Below, in pieces: positions 45,781-56,272 of a stretch of DNA of 64,000 bases (the stretch's first letter is position 1; each line of letters begins with the position of its first letter). Position numbers and translations under genes: made by a program. Origin of the DNA: CATOSP01 sp965204715 (GTDB lineage: Bacteria > Chloroflexota > Dehalococcoidia > Lucifugimonadales > UBA3495); NCBI GenBank assembly GCA_965204715.1, contig OZ242009.1, positions 2,790,001 to 2,854,000 on the forward strand. Reading direction: 5' to 3'. The notes beneath the pieces were generated by a model. It was not told the origin of the DNA. It did not search any database and was given only the letters and a program-made list of their open reading frames with translations.

Positions 45781-48276
45781 ATGGCGACTACCTCCCGGCA
45801 CGTGGAGCTAAGATTCGACGCGGTGGCCATCGACCGTAAGTGGCAGGTCCGTTGGGAGCGGGACGGCCTGCACCGGGTGAGCACGGAAGACAGCCGCCCC
45901 AAGTGGTACGAGATGGTCATGTACCCCTACCCCTCCGGCGATCTCCACATCGGCCATTGGTACAACTACGCCCCCGCCGACTGCCATGCCCGCTTCCGTC
46001 GTATGCAGGGGTACAATGTGCTCCATCCTATCGGCTTCGACGCCTTCGGTCTGCCCGCGGAGAACGCTGCCATCAGCAGGGGGATCCACCCCCACGAATG
46101 GACCATCAGCAACATTGAGAATATGCGCCGCCAATTGCGGTCCATCGGCGCAATCTACGACTGGGACCGGGAAATCATCTGCTGCCTCCCCGAGTACTAT
46201 CACTGGAACCAGTGGTTCTTCCTCAAGTTCTACGAGCATGGCCTGGCATACCGCGCCGAAGCCCCGGTGGTCTGGTGTACCTCCTGCCGGACCGTCCTCG
46301 CCAACGAGCAGGTGGTCAACGGCAACTGCGAACGCTGCGGGACGGCCATTACCCGCCGCGACCTGGAGCAGTGGTTCTTCCGCATCACCGACTACGCCGA
46401 TCGCCTCCTCGACTTCGACGGCCTAGTGGACTGGCCCGAGAAGATTCTAACCATGCAGCACAACTGGATCGGGCGCAGTGAGGGTGTCCAAATCTCCTTT
46501 GACATCTCGGCCTATGGCTTGGAGGAAAGGGAGTTTTCCACCTTCACTACCCGGATCGACACCATATTCGGCGTTACGTTTGTAGTGCTCGCCCCTGAGC
46601 ATCCCCTGGTCCCTCAGTTGACCACCGACGCACAGCGGGAAGCCGTCGAGGCTTACGTCGATGAAGCCCGGCGCACGTCCGAAATAGACCGCCTCTCCAC
46701 CGAGCGGGAAAAGACCGGCGTCTTTCTCGGCTCTTACGCCGTCAACCGCCTCAACGGGGAAAAGGTTCCCATCTTCACCAGTGACTATGTCCTGATGACC
46801 TACGGCACCGGCGCGGTCATGGGAGTCCCGGCCCACGACTCCCGGGACTTCGAGTTCGCCAGGAAATACAACCTCCCGGTGCGCATCGTCATTGCGCCCA
46901 TCGAATGGGATGGCAGCGAGCCGACCGAGGCTTACCTCGGCAACGGCTTTATGACCAACTCCGGACGCTACGAAGGCATGACCAACGAGGAGGGCACCGA
47001 GGCCATTGCCGACGACGTGGAGAAACGCGGCTGGGGCCATCGGGCCGTCTCGTATCGGGTCCGGGACTGGCTCATCTCCCGCCAGCGCTACTGGGGCACG
47101 CCCATCCCCGTCGTCTATTGCGATGATTGCGGCATCGTTCCCGTGCCCGAATCAGAGCTGCCGGTGCTGTTGCCCACCGATGCCGACTTTATCCCGACCG
47201 GAGGACAGTCGCCATTGGCGTCCAACTCCGAGTTTCTGAACACCACCTGCTGCCAGTGTGGCGGTCCCGCACGGCGCGAGACCGACACTATGGACACCTT
47301 CTTCGATTCTTCATGGTACATGCTCCGCTACCTCTCGCCGAACTACGGCAACGGCCCCTTCGACCCTGAAGTAATCAGGAATTGGATGGCCGTGGACCAG
47401 TACACCGGCGGCGCGGAGCACGCCGTTATGCACCTCCTCTACTCCCGGTTCTTCATCAAGGGCCTCCACGACATGGGAATCCTCAACTTCGAGGAGCCCT
47501 TCCTGCGGCTCTTCAACCAGGGGGTCATCCTCGGCGAAGACCACGAGAAGATGAGCAAGAGCAGGGGCAACGTGGTCAACCCCGACGAGGTGGTGGACGT
47601 AATGGGCGCCGATGCGGTCCGGTGCTTCCTGATGTTCATCGGCCCGTGGGACCAGGGCGGACCATGGAGCGAGGTCGGGATCAACGGCGTCGCCCGCTGG
47701 CTCAACAGAGTGTGGGATATTCTTGGCCGCAACCCGGCGGAACTGGACACGGCCGACAAGGCCGCCGCCCGCGTCCCCGGAGATGCTTCCCGCGACACCA
47801 TCCGCCTGCTCCACCAGACCATCCGCCGCTGCCACAACGACCTGGACAGGTTCAAATTCAACACCGCCATAGCGGGCTTGATGGAATTGTCCAACCACAT
47901 GAACCGCGTCTGGTCCGAAGCCAGTGTCGATGGCGATACCTGGGCCGAGTGCGTCGAAAAGTTCCTCCTGATGTTGGCCCCCATCGCACCCCATGTATCA
48001 GAAGAAATGTGGGAGCGTGCCGGACACCAGTACAGTATCCACCAGAAGCCATTCCCCGCGTGGGACGACGACCTTGCCGCCGAGCAGATGATTACCCTGG
48101 TGGTCCAGGTCAACGGCAGGGTTCGGGACCGTATAGAGGCCCCTGCGGACATTGAGGAAGAAGACGCCAGGCAACTCGCCCTGTCCAGCACCCGAATCCA
48201 GACCTACACCAAAGGGAAGTCTATCGACAACACATTCTACGTCCCCGGACGCCTGGTCAACATCGTGGTCAAGTAG
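45781..48276 (+). CDS. leuS: Leucyl-tRNA synthetase
   Basis: Class I aminoacyl-tRNA synthetase charging tRNA-Leu (831 residues, usual size). HIGH is at residues 56-59, a zinc-like Cys cluster (WCTSCRTVLANEQ ... CERCGT) at about 160-185, the CP1 editing domain with TTRIDTIFGVTFVVLAPEHP at about 253-275 and MTYGTGAVMGVPAHDSRD, the KMSKS motif at 590-594, and a C-terminal anticodon-binding domain. ATG 45781 is preceded by GAGGTG. Confidence 0.97.
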   Translation: MATTSRHVELRFDAVAIDRKWQVRWERDGLHRVSTEDSRPKWYEMVMYPYPSGDLHIGHWYNYAPADCHARFRRMQGYNVLHPIGFDAFGLPAENAAISRGIHPHEWTISNIENMRRQLRSIGAIYDWDREIICCLPEYYHWNQWFFLKFYEHGLAYRAEAPVVWCTSCRTVLANEQVVNGNCERCGTAITRRDLEQWFFRITDYADRLLDFDGLVDWPEKILTMQHNWIGRSEGVQISFDISAYGLEEREFSTFTTRIDTIFGVTFVVLAPEHPLVPQLTTDAQREAVEAYVDEARRTSEIDRLSTEREKTGVFLGSYAVNRLNGEKVPIFTSDYVLMTYGTGAVMGVPAHDSRDFEFARKYNLPVRIVIAPIEWDGSEPTEAYLGNGFMTNSGRYEGMTNEEGTEAIADDVEKRGWGHRAVSYRVRDWLISRQRYWGTPIPVVYCDDCGIVPVPESELPVLLPTDADFIPTGGQSPLASNSEFLNTTCCQCGGPARRETDTMDTFFDSSWYMLRYLSPNYGNGPFDPEVIRNWMAVDQYTGGAEHAVMHLLYSRFFIKGLHDMGILNFEEPFLRLFNQGVILGEDHEKMSKSRGNVVNPDEVVDVMGADAVRCFLMFIGPWDQGGPWSEVGINGVARWLNRVWDILGRNPAELDTADKAAARVPGDASRDTIRLLHQTIRRCHNDLDRFKFNTAIAGLMELSNHMNRVWSEASVDGDTWAECVEKFLLMLAPIAPHVSEEMWERAGHQYSIHQKPFPAWDDDLAAEQMITLVVQVNGRVRDRIEAPADIEEEDARQLALSSTRIQTYTKGKSIDNTFYVPGRLVNIVVK

Positions 48277-48360
48277 GAGGCCAGGCGGCAGGGGACTTCC
48301 CTGGCGTCATGCCGGAGCGGCACGATTGCTCCACAGCCCAAACTTCTACGGAGGTCTGCC

Positions 48361-49197
48361 ATGACAACCCAGGTCCAACCAAAAGACAAGACCGTCACCG
48401 CCAATGGCCTGAAGCTAAATTACCTCGACTGGGGCAACGAGAGCGCAACTCCGATGGTGCTCCTCCACGGCCTGCGGGGTCACCGCCACTCATGGGACGA
48501 CTTCTCCGCCTCCGTCTGCCGGGACTTCCACGTTCTGGCCCTTGACCAGCGTGGCCGCGGCGACAGCGATTGGGCGCCCGACGGCGACTACGGCACCGAC
48601 GCCTATGTGTCCGACTTGGTTGCTTTCAGCGACGTCCTTGGTCTGGACAAATTCGTGCTGGCCGGCCACTCGATGGGGGGTCGCAACAGCATGACCTTCG
48701 GCGGCAGGTATCCGGAGAAACTGGAAAAGCTGGTCGTCGTGGATGTGGGGCCGGAGTCGGACCCGAGGGGCGGAGCTCGCATCGCCAGGGAGATTATCAA
48801 CGTCCCCGAGGAGTTCGATACCTTCGAGGCCGTCGTTGAGTACATGGGCAAACAGAACCGCTTCGCCTCTGATGCCGTGATGCGCCGCCGCCTCACCTAC
48901 GCCACGAAGGAACTGCCCGGCGGCAAGATCGGCTGGCGCTACGATTTGGCCATCCGCGAGGCCCGGCGCCAGGGTATCTCCACTCCCCAGGAAGACCTCT
49001 GGCCAGCTCTGTCCAAGATCACCTGTCCCACCCTGATAGTGCGGGGAACGGAGACCGACCTGCTGACCCGCGAAGTGGCCCATCGCATGGTGGACACTTT
49101 CCCCGACGCCCAGCTTGTAGAGATTCCCAGGGCTGGCCACATGGTCTTTGAAGACAACCCGGAAGACTTCATCGAGGCTGTCAAGCAGTTTCTCTAG
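48361..49197 (+). CDS. Alpha/beta hydrolase
   Basis: A 278-residue hydrolase with the oxyanion segment LLHGLRGHRHSWDDF, the nucleophile elbow GHSMGG (Ser104), a likely acid in the LIVRGTETDLL region and a catalytic His in RAGHMVFEDNPEDF. The substrate cannot be told from sequence. A strong ACGGAGG precedes ATG 48361. It is followed after 15 bases by a second hydrolase. Confidence 0.88.
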   Translation: MTTQVQPKDKTVTANGLKLNYLDWGNESATPMVLLHGLRGHRHSWDDFSASVCRDFHVLALDQRGRGDSDWAPDGDYGTDAYVSDLVAFSDVLGLDKFVLAGHSMGGRNSMTFGGRYPEKLEKLVVVDVGPESDPRGGARIAREIINVPEEFDTFEAVVEYMGKQNRFASDAVMRRRLTYATKELPGGKIGWRYDLAIREARRQGISTPQEDLWPALSKITCPTLIVRGTETDLLTREVAHRMVDTFPDAQLVEIPRAGHMVFEDNPEDFIEAVKQFL

Positions 49198-49212
49198 CCC
49201 GGAGGCGAGAAA

Positions 49213-49926
49213 ATGGTCCAGGACCGGAACTCTAGACCTGGCAGCGCCGGGGACGTGGCAATCGGAATCCACGGCGTCGAGACCTGGACGCCCCCAGAGG
49301 ACCAGATCGGCGACGGTATTATGTTCCGCACCACCAGGGGAGACCTGCGCGCTATCCGGCATGGCGCGCCGGACTCCGACCTGGCAGTGGTCTGGGTCTG
49401 CGGCGCGCGGGGCGGGTTCGGCGGCCCTGGTCCCGGGACCTACTCCCGCCTCGCCGAAGGCTTCCGGGAGCAGGGAATCTCTTCGCTGCGTCTCGACTAC
49501 CGCTATCCCAACGACCTGTTCGAGTGTTTCCTTGATCTGATGGTGGCTGTGGAATTCCTCAAGGACACCGGCTACGGTCCGGTGGTGGTCGTGGGCCACT
49601 CCTTCGGCGGCGCGGTGGTCATCACCGCCGGAGCCGTTAACCCCCACATCAAGGGTGTGGTCTGCCTCTCCTCTCAGACCTTCGGGGCTGACCGGGTCTG
49701 GCAGGTTTCGCCCCGTCCCATCCTGCTGGTCCACGGCAAGGCCGACACCCGACTGCCATTCTATTGCTCCCAGCAGATATACGACCGGGCGCAGGAGCCG
49801 AAGCAGCTCGTGTTCTACGACGGGGCCGAACACCGCCTGGAAGAATGCCGCGAGGAGTTGGAGACGCTCCTTTCCGGCTGGATACCCGAAACCCTGCGCG
49901 CCCCCATGCCGGAAATCCCGGCCTGA
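49213..49926 (+). CDS. Alpha/beta hydrolase (dienelactone-hydrolase-like)
   Basis: A 237-residue protein with a nucleophile elbow GHSFGGAVVI (Ser130), a likely Asp in HGKADTRLP and His in YDGAEHRLEECR. The core strands (LAVVWVCGARGGFGGPG) fit the KAN/dienelactone-hydrolase-like group. It has no secretion signal. A CGGAGGCGAG site precedes ATG 49213. The substrate is unknown. Confidence 0.82.
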   Translation: MVQDRNSRPGSAGDVAIGIHGVETWTPPEDQIGDGIMFRTTRGDLRAIRHGAPDSDLAVVWVCGARGGFGGPGPGTYSRLAEGFREQGISSLRLDYRYPNDLFECFLDLMVAVEFLKDTGYGPVVVVGHSFGGAVVITAGAVNPHIKGVVCLSSQTFGADRVWQVSPRPILLVHGKADTRLPFYCSQQIYDRAQEPKQLVFYDGAEHRLEECREELETLLSGWIPETLRAPMPEIPA

Positions 49927-49981
49927 CCCGTCAAGCTATCCAAGGGCGCTTGTGGGCTCGCCCTACTACTGTGACCGGATC

Positions 49982-50016
49982 CGTCATTCCCGCGAAACCT
50001 GGAATCCACCGGACGG
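49982..50016 (+). repeat. Dispersed palindromic repeat, copy 3
   Basis: CGTCATTCCCGCGAAACCTG and the following GAATCCACCGGACGG resemble copies 1 and 2, but one arm is degenerate. It lies between the hydrolase gene and the dihydropyrimidinase start. Confidence 0.6.
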
Positions 50017-50054
50017 CCGGGAGCCAGACATATCACCTGGAACGGAGGTTGACC

Positions 50055-51494
50055 ATGCTGGAATTGATCATTCGCGGCGGTATGGCAGTCGTGCCCGAGG
50101 GTGCGGCGGAGTTGGATGTGGGGGTGCAGGACGGACGGATCGCCGTAGTTGCCCAGCCGGGCACATTGGACATCGAAGCTGGCAGGACTATTGACGCTTC
50201 CGGCAAGCATGTCCTGCCGGGGGGCATCGAACCGCACACCCACATTGGAATCCCCGTCCCGCGAAATTGGGCTGGCCGTGCCGAGGTTGTTACCCAGCCT
50301 CCGGAGGCGGCCAGCCGCGCCGCGGCCTTTGGCGGCGTAACGACGATGGTGGACTTTTCCGGCAGTCTGTCCATCCAACCTGGGGAAGCTCCCGCAACCG
50401 GTCCCATCATGCAGCAGGTGGAAGACCGCCGCGATGCCTTCTCCGGTCACTCATATATCGACTACACCTTTCATCACATCCTGTCCGGGGCCGTGTCCCC
50501 GGCTACCATCGGCCAGATCGGAGAGGCCATCCAGTCCGGTGTGGCCAGCTTCAAGATATTCACCACATTCAATGCCTCCAGGGTCCCCTACGGCTCCCTC
50601 TGGGAAATCTTCCAGGAGGTCTCCCGCCACGGGGGCATAATGGCCGTCCACGCCGAGGACGATGATATCGTGACCCACATGGAAGAGAAGCTGGTCCGCG
50701 AGGGCCGCGACCAAGGGTACAACCTGCACCTTGTCCATAACAACATCTCAGAAGACCTTGCCTTCCGCCAGGTATTGCGCCTGGCAAACCACACCGAAAC
50801 CGGCATCTACTTCGTCCACACCACCGCCAAGGAGGGCGTGGCTGCCATTGCAGAGGCCCGGAGGCGCCAGCAGCCGGTGTATGGCGAGGCCCTGCACAAC
50901 TACCTGGAATTCACCTGCGATGATTATCGCAAGCCCGGAGGCACGGCCATCCATACCTACCCTGCCATCAAATTCGCCGATGACCGGGACGCGCTGCAGG
51001 AGGGTCTGGCCGACGGGTCACTCTGCACCACCGCCACCGACGAGTACACCACCTACAAGGACGTGAAGCTTTCCGGCGACACGATCCTGACTGTCTGCGG
51101 CGGTCACAACGGCATCGAGACCCGCATGGCGGTAACCTACGCCAAGCTCGCGGCCACCGGGCGTATCTCCCTGGAGCGGTTCGCCGACATTACGTCCACC
51201 AACGCCGCGAAAATCCTTGGCATGTACCCACAGAAGGGTGCAATAGCCGTTGGCAGCGACGCGGACATCGCCATATTCGACCCCAACCTGCACAAGACCA
51301 TCACCTTGGACGACCTTCACGCGGATTCCGACTACTCTATCTGGGAAGGCTTCGAGTGCAGGGGCTACCCGGTAATGACCATCCTTCGGGGCAAAGTTAT
51401 CGTGGAAGACGGACAGCTAACCGGAAGCTCCGCCGACGGCCAATGGCTCAGCCGCCGCGTGTCCCCCGGCATCCTGGCAAGGCCCATGTGTTGA
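50055..51494 (+). CDS. Dihydropyrimidinase / D-hydantoinase-type cyclic amidohydrolase
   Basis: A 479-residue metal-dependent amidohydrolase: metal-binding His61 and His63 (GGIEPHTHIGIP), the carboxylated lysine Lys167 in ASFKIFTTFN, further His ligands in MAVHAED and YFVHTTAKEG, and a catalytic-type Asp in TTATDEYTTYKD. It probably opens dihydropyrimidine or hydantoin rings. The longer upstream frame is not used: ATG 50055 has a CGGAGGTTG site and the family start. About 250 bases without a gene follow. Confidence 0.92.
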   Translation: MLELIIRGGMAVVPEGAAELDVGVQDGRIAVVAQPGTLDIEAGRTIDASGKHVLPGGIEPHTHIGIPVPRNWAGRAEVVTQPPEAASRAAAFGGVTTMVDFSGSLSIQPGEAPATGPIMQQVEDRRDAFSGHSYIDYTFHHILSGAVSPATIGQIGEAIQSGVASFKIFTTFNASRVPYGSLWEIFQEVSRHGGIMAVHAEDDDIVTHMEEKLVREGRDQGYNLHLVHNNISEDLAFRQVLRLANHTETGIYFVHTTAKEGVAAIAEARRRQQPVYGEALHNYLEFTCDDYRKPGGTAIHTYPAIKFADDRDALQEGLADGSLCTTATDEYTTYKDVKLSGDTILTVCGGHNGIETRMAVTYAKLAATGRISLERFADITSTNAAKILGMYPQKGAIAVGSDADIAIFDPNLHKTITLDDLHADSDYSIWEGFECRGYPVMTILRGKVIVEDGQLTGSSADGQWLSRRVSPGILARPMC

Positions 51495-51744
51495 AGATAC
51501 TCGCCGAGACTGAGTTTGCGGCACTTCCCAGTCCAGCCAGGACGGCTACTCGTCTTGGATGGTACAACCAACCCCAGTGATTCGGCGCATTCTCGCAGGG
51601 AGCGCGTTCTCCAGTGTGGGTGTGCCCACTTCGGGCCGCTTTGAGGCTGGGAGAATTCATTACTGAGCCAGTGTGGGCCACTTTGGGTCAATTTACCCTG
51701 GCAGGCGATGGAGGTTTGGACTGGAGTTGTCCAACCCACTTATG

Positions 51745-54700
51745 CTAGTCCTGGTCCAGTTGAGCGGTGGTGTGCGGCCATTTCCATGAGTCCCGCCCGG
51801 TTTTTGCACCAGACCTTGGCAATTGGAGCAATGAGTAGGCCTGGGCCATCGTCGGCTGGTCCGCGCCGGAGCGGTTGACTACTTTGCCCCCTTCCAGGGA
51901 CGCCACCGGGATACCATCCCGAAACACGATGCGGTTGCCCAGCACCGCCGGGACCTTGTCGCCAGGCGTGAGAATCCCGGCAAGGTTCAACGGGTCGCAA
52001 GCAGACACCACTGCCATGCGCCCGGACGGGGCGCTGGTGTTGGTCTCACGCAGCATCCCCACCGCCTCGGGTAGTGCGTACTGCTCTCCCACCAGCCCTG
52101 TCACAAAGCGGCCGCCCCGTATCTCCCCTCGCGCCTCCAGCCGGCGCAATACCCGCACCATATCCCGCCAACGGGGAGCCAGCGACTCCCGCGCCAGCAA
52201 CTCCGGGAAAATTATTCCGTATCTACGAAGCAACTGGAGCGCACGCAGTTCGTCTGGGTCAGGGTCCGGCTCGACCGGCTCCAGGAGAGACCAGCGGCTG
52301 TAACCCTGCCTCTGACGCGGCGCCCGGCTGCGCCTGCGTATGCCGGCACGGCTCAGCGCCCGGTGTCCGTTCACGTTCTGGCTTCCGCTCAATCTTCGCC
52401 GAAGCGGTTCCATGCTATCCGACGTCACCCGGCCCATCGCAGCCAGCAGCCATAACGCTTCCTCCACGTCCGAGGGCAGCCGCCGCGTAGCCGAGACCAG
52501 GTCGGGGAGGAAACATGCTCCCCGCTTACCGAGCACCTCCAACACCTCTCCGGCAGCGCCGTTCACGTGCCATTTGACTTGCGGCGGTCCCACCAACCAG
52601 TCCAGGGACTCCCGCAGGGCCAAAGTCAAAGGAGTCGCGCGGGTCAGCGGATGCCTGACATTCCCGTTTCCACCCGCGCCATTGGCCGATTCCATCCGGC
52701 GGCCCAGGCATCCCCATACCACCTCGCCTCCCACGCATAAACGGTCCAACAAAGCCGAATGGTAGTCTGCAATCCGCGCCTGGAGTATCTCAGTCTCCAG
52801 CGCCCCGGCAGCAGTCTCGAATCCCTGGAGCTGCTCAATCACGTCCAGCAGACCACCTTCTCCGGTAGCCTTTGTCCCGCTGTCCACATGCTGCCAGCGA
52901 AACAGGAACCGAAGCAGGCTGGCCTGGGACACCGGTTCTATTTCTCGCCGCAACCGGCCCAGGGTGCCGCGATGGATGCGGGCCAGGATGCGCCGGTCGC
53001 AGAATTCTTCACCAATGGCTCCAGGGGTGAAACTTCCCCTCAACACCAACCCTTCGACCTCAAGCTGCCCCAGCGCATAAGCCACATGCGATTCGTCCAA
53101 CCTGAGAGTGCGCATCATCTCATGCGCCGATACTGGCCCTGATGCCTCGACCCAACCCCGGACGATGAGCAATATCGCTTCATCCTGGGGCATCAATGGG
53201 ATGGTGTCGGGGAGGTTGGCCGGCGCCGGCAGAAGGCTCGCCGATGAGTATGCAGCCAGCACGTGCGGCAGCCGTTCCGCCGCAAGCCAAGCAGTCCATC
53301 CGTCGGACAATTCGAGCCGAAATGCCCTTCCTGCGTCCACCAACTCTCCGAACCACCGGGACATTTCTACTGGGTCCACGTCCCCACGCCCGTCAAGCGC
53401 CCGCTGTTCAGGGAGGACGACGAGGCCGAGGAGAGCGTCGTGCAATTCCTCTCGGTCCCGGATTCTCGGCCAGGCGTTGGACCGCTCTTCCGCGACCGCG
53501 GACTGGTCCAGTTGCCCCAGGTCCCTCGCGTCCTCCGGCAGCGCCCGGCGCAGGGTGACGGCCCGGGCGCGGCGTTCCTCCAAGGGCGCATCGTCAAGGA
53601 AGGCGTAGGGCATGGCGTTCAGTATCTGGTGCGAGAACACCGACGGTTGTACGGTGTCCCTGGCGTGGACTTCGATGTCGCCCCGCTCGATTGCCGCCAG
53701 CACCTCTTTGTGGCCTTCCAGGTCCATCGCTTCGGTGAGGCAATCACGGATGGTCTCGAATACCAGGGGATGGTCCGGCGGCTCTATGTCCTCTCCGGGG
53801 GCGTTGTCCTGGCACTGGACCTGTGCCGGAAAGACCGCCGCCAGCAGGTCGTCGGAGCGCATCCGTTGGAGTGGCGCGGGCACCTTCCGTCCCCCGCTGT
53901 GCCGGAGCATGGCCAGGGACCGGGTGGCATTCCACCGCCACCGGGTGCCGAACAGCGGCGCTTGCAACACAGCTTGAAGCAGCACCTCTTCCACCGTCTG
54001 CGAGGACAGGTAATTGAATACGTCGCCCAGGGGGAAGGAAAGGTTAGGCCCCAAGGAGAAGTTCAGCCCGTCGTCGGTTGCGGTGGCCTGAAGCTCAAAA
54101 TCGAAGGTGCGGCAGATGCGCTTGCGCAGGGCCATGCCCCAGGCCCGGTTGATGCCTGCGCCGAATGGAGCATGTATGACAAGCTGCATCCCGCCGCTTT
54201 CGTCGAAGAACCTTTCCGCCACCACCCGGCGGCCGGTGGGGACGATACCCAGAACACGCTTGCCCTCGGCCAGGTACGCAACCACCTGCCGCGCCCCTTC
54301 GGGGTCTATACCTGACTCCTGGAGCAGCCATTCCTCAGCCTCCGGCGGGTACTCCAGCCGCTCGTCTACACTCTCCCGGAGTTCCGTGATCTCGCCGGAA
54401 AGCTCCCGGGTGCGGCCCGGGGCTTCCCCGAGCCAGAAGGGGATGGTCGGCGACTGGCCCTGAGCGTCCTCCACGCGCACCTTGCCGCTCTCCACCCGGC
54501 GGATTTTCCAGGGCGTATTCCCCAGCAGGAAAACGTCTCCGGCCATGCTCTCGATGGCGAAGTCTTCGTTGACCGTTCCGACAAAGGTGTCCTCCGGCTC
54601 GGCAACCACGTCGTAGTCGGCGTTGTCAGGAATGGCCCCGCCGCTGGTCAACGCGGCGATGCGTGCCCCGCGCCTTCCCTTGAGCCTGTGGTTCACCCCG

Positions 54701-56127
54701 TCCCGGTGCAGGTGGGCCCCGTTGCGCCCCTGACGGGCGGCAAACCCCTCAGACAGCGACTCCACCACTTGGTCGAACTTGTGCCTTGGCAACTCGCGGT
54801 ATGAGTAAGCCCGGCGACACATATCGAACAGGTCGTCCTCGCCCCATTCCTCGGCGGAGCAGGCGGCAACCATCTGCTGGGCCATCACGTCCAGCGGCCA
54901 GGGCGGGATGCTCAGTGTGTCAAGGTTTTTCCGGCGGACGGCGCGGCACAGGGCGGCGCACTCCACCAGTTCATCCCGGGTCAGGGGGAACAGGACGCCC
55001 TTCGGCGTGCCTCCAACATGGTGGCCCGACCGCCCAACCCTTTGAAGCAGGAGTCCAATGGACCGTGGAGACCCGATCTGGCACACCAGGTCCACGTCGC
55101 CGATATCGATCCCCAGTTCCAGGGATGCCGTGGCGACGCATACCTTGACTTCCCCGTGCTTCAGCTTTTCCTCAGCAGACAGCCGGGTGGCGCGGGAAAG
55201 GCTGCCGTGATGGGCCGCTACCGCGTCCTCTCCCATGCGCTCCGATAGCTGGTGGGACACTCTTTCCACCAACCGCCGGGTGTTGACGAACACCAGGGTC
55301 GTGCCGTGTTCCTCCGCAAGCCCGGCAATGGCGTCAAGGCTATCGGACCAAAGTTCGTGGGTTGCGATGGGCCCCAGTTCCGACGGCGGCATTCGTATCG
55401 AGAGCTCAATGTCCCTGGCGTGGCCGGTGTCCACAATCAGGCAGTCCGGGACCCCCTCCGTGGAGATGTTCCGGTTCCCCACCAGGAAACGGGCCATTTC
55501 CTCGACGGGACGCTGGGTTGCCGACAGTCCGACGCGGGTTATGGGACCTTTGGCCAGGGCGCAGAGCCGCTCCGCCGAGAGGGCGAGGTGAGCCCCGCGC
55601 TTGTCGTCGGCGACAGCGTGGATTTCGTCCAGGATTAGGGTCTTGACGTGGCGGAGCCCGCGGCGACCACTCTCCGATGTCAGCAGGATGTACAGGGACT
55701 CAGGCGTAGTGATCAGGATGTGGGGCGGCTGCTTGGCCATCTTCTGGCGCTGCGACGGGGGCGTGTCTCCAGTGCGGACGGCAGTCCTGATGGGGGGAAG
55801 GGGAGTGCGCCGGCTTTCGGCCAGAGCCTTGATCTCCTCCAGGGGTGACTCCAGGTTCTTATGGATGTCGTTGGACAGCGCCTTCAGCGGCGACACGTAT
55901 ACAACCTGCGTTGCGTCGGGCAGCCCCTCATCCAGCCCTTGACGCACCAGTTGGTCCAGGCAAGTGAGGAACGCGGCAAGGGTCTTGCCGGAGCCGGTGG
56001 GAGCGGCGATCAAGGTGTGACGCCCCTGGGCAATAGCAGGCCAGCCCTCGGCCTGGGCCTGCGTTGGCCCGGCGAAGCGTTCCTGGAACCAGTCCCGGAT
56101 GATGGGATGAAACTGGTCGAGCACCAT
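51745..56127 (-). CDS. lhr: Lhr-type DEAD/DEAH ATP-dependent helicase
   Basis: A 1460-residue superfamily 2 helicase. Walker A APTGSGKT is at residues 42-49, LDEIH (motif II) near 166-170, SATQRPVEEMARFL (motif III region), and the second RecA domain has VFVNTRRLVERVSHQL and QRVGRSGHHVGG (motif VI). A winged-helix and Lhr-specific core follow, then a long C-terminal region typical of full-length bacterial Lhr. Lhr enzymes act in DNA repair. It stands alone, divergent from the NUDIX gene. Confidence 0.93.
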   Translation of the reverse strand: MVLDQFHPIIRDWFQERFAGPTQAQAEGWPAIAQGRHTLIAAPTGSGKTLAAFLTCLDQLVRQGLDEGLPDATQVVYVSPLKALSNDIHKNLESPLEEIKALAESRRTPLPPIRTAVRTGDTPPSQRQKMAKQPPHILITTPESLYILLTSESGRRGLRHVKTLILDEIHAVADDKRGAHLALSAERLCALAKGPITRVGLSATQRPVEEMARFLVGNRNISTEGVPDCLIVDTGHARDIELSIRMPPSELGPIATHELWSDSLDAIAGLAEEHGTTLVFVNTRRLVERVSHQLSERMGEDAVAAHHGSLSRATRLSAEEKLKHGEVKVCVATASLELGIDIGDVDLVCQIGSPRSIGLLLQRVGRSGHHVGGTPKGVLFPLTRDELVECAALCRAVRRKNLDTLSIPPWPLDVMAQQMVAACSAEEWGEDDLFDMCRRAYSYRELPRHKFDQVVESLSEGFAARQGRNGAHLHRDGVNHRLKGRRGARIAALTSGGAIPDNADYDVVAEPEDTFVGTVNEDFAIESMAGDVFLLGNTPWKIRRVESGKVRVEDAQGQSPTIPFWLGEAPGRTRELSGEITELRESVDERLEYPPEAEEWLLQESGIDPEGARQVVAYLAEGKRVLGIVPTGRRVVAERFFDESGGMQLVIHAPFGAGINRAWGMALRKRICRTFDFELQATATDDGLNFSLGPNLSFPLGDVFNYLSSQTVEEVLLQAVLQAPLFGTRWRWNATRSLAMLRHSGGRKVPAPLQRMRSDDLLAAVFPAQVQCQDNAPGEDIEPPDHPLVFETIRDCLTEAMDLEGHKEVLAAIERGDIEVHARDTVQPSVFSHQILNAMPYAFLDDAPLEERRARAVTLRRALPEDARDLGQLDQSAVAEERSNAWPRIRDREELHDALLGLVVLPEQRALDGRGDVDPVEMSRWFGELVDAGRAFRLELSDGWTAWLAAERLPHVLAAYSSASLLPAPANLPDTIPLMPQDEAILLIVRGWVEASGPVSAHEMMRTLRLDESHVAYALGQLEVEGLVLRGSFTPGAIGEEFCDRRILARIHRGTLGRLRREIEPVSQASLLRFLFRWQHVDSGTKATGEGGLLDVIEQLQGFETAAGALETEILQARIADYHSALLDRLCVGGEVVWGCLGRRMESANGAGGNGNVRHPLTRATPLTLALRESLDWLVGPPQVKWHVNGAAGEVLEVLGKRGACFLPDLVSATRRLPSDVEEALWLLAAMGRVTSDSMEPLRRRLSGSQNVNGHRALSRAGIRRRSRAPRQRQGYSRWSLLEPVEPDPDPDELRALQLLRRYGIIFPELLARESLAPRWRDMVRVLRRLEARGEIRGGRFVTGLVGEQYALPEAVGMLRETNTSAPSGRMAVVSACDPLNLAGILTPGDKVPAVLGNRIVFRDGIPVASLEGGKVVNRSGADQPTMAQAYSLLQLPRSGAKTGRDSWKWPHTTAQLDQD

Positions 56128-56272
56128 GAGGGGAGTTTAGCACACGGCCACCGGCCTTCTCGACGGGCAAATGTCAATGGATTTCGCAACTTGGGCGTAT
56201 GCTATACTCCCCGTCAGATAGGCCGGGATGCCTGGATTAACCCGGACAGAAAATGCTGCACGGGAGGATGCA

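Noticed and set aside
51495..51744. Minus-strand short open frames between the dihydropyrimidinase and Lhr genes
   Set aside because: Overlapping frames with no good start signals or recognisable domains; the region may be an old gene remnant but I could not support one.
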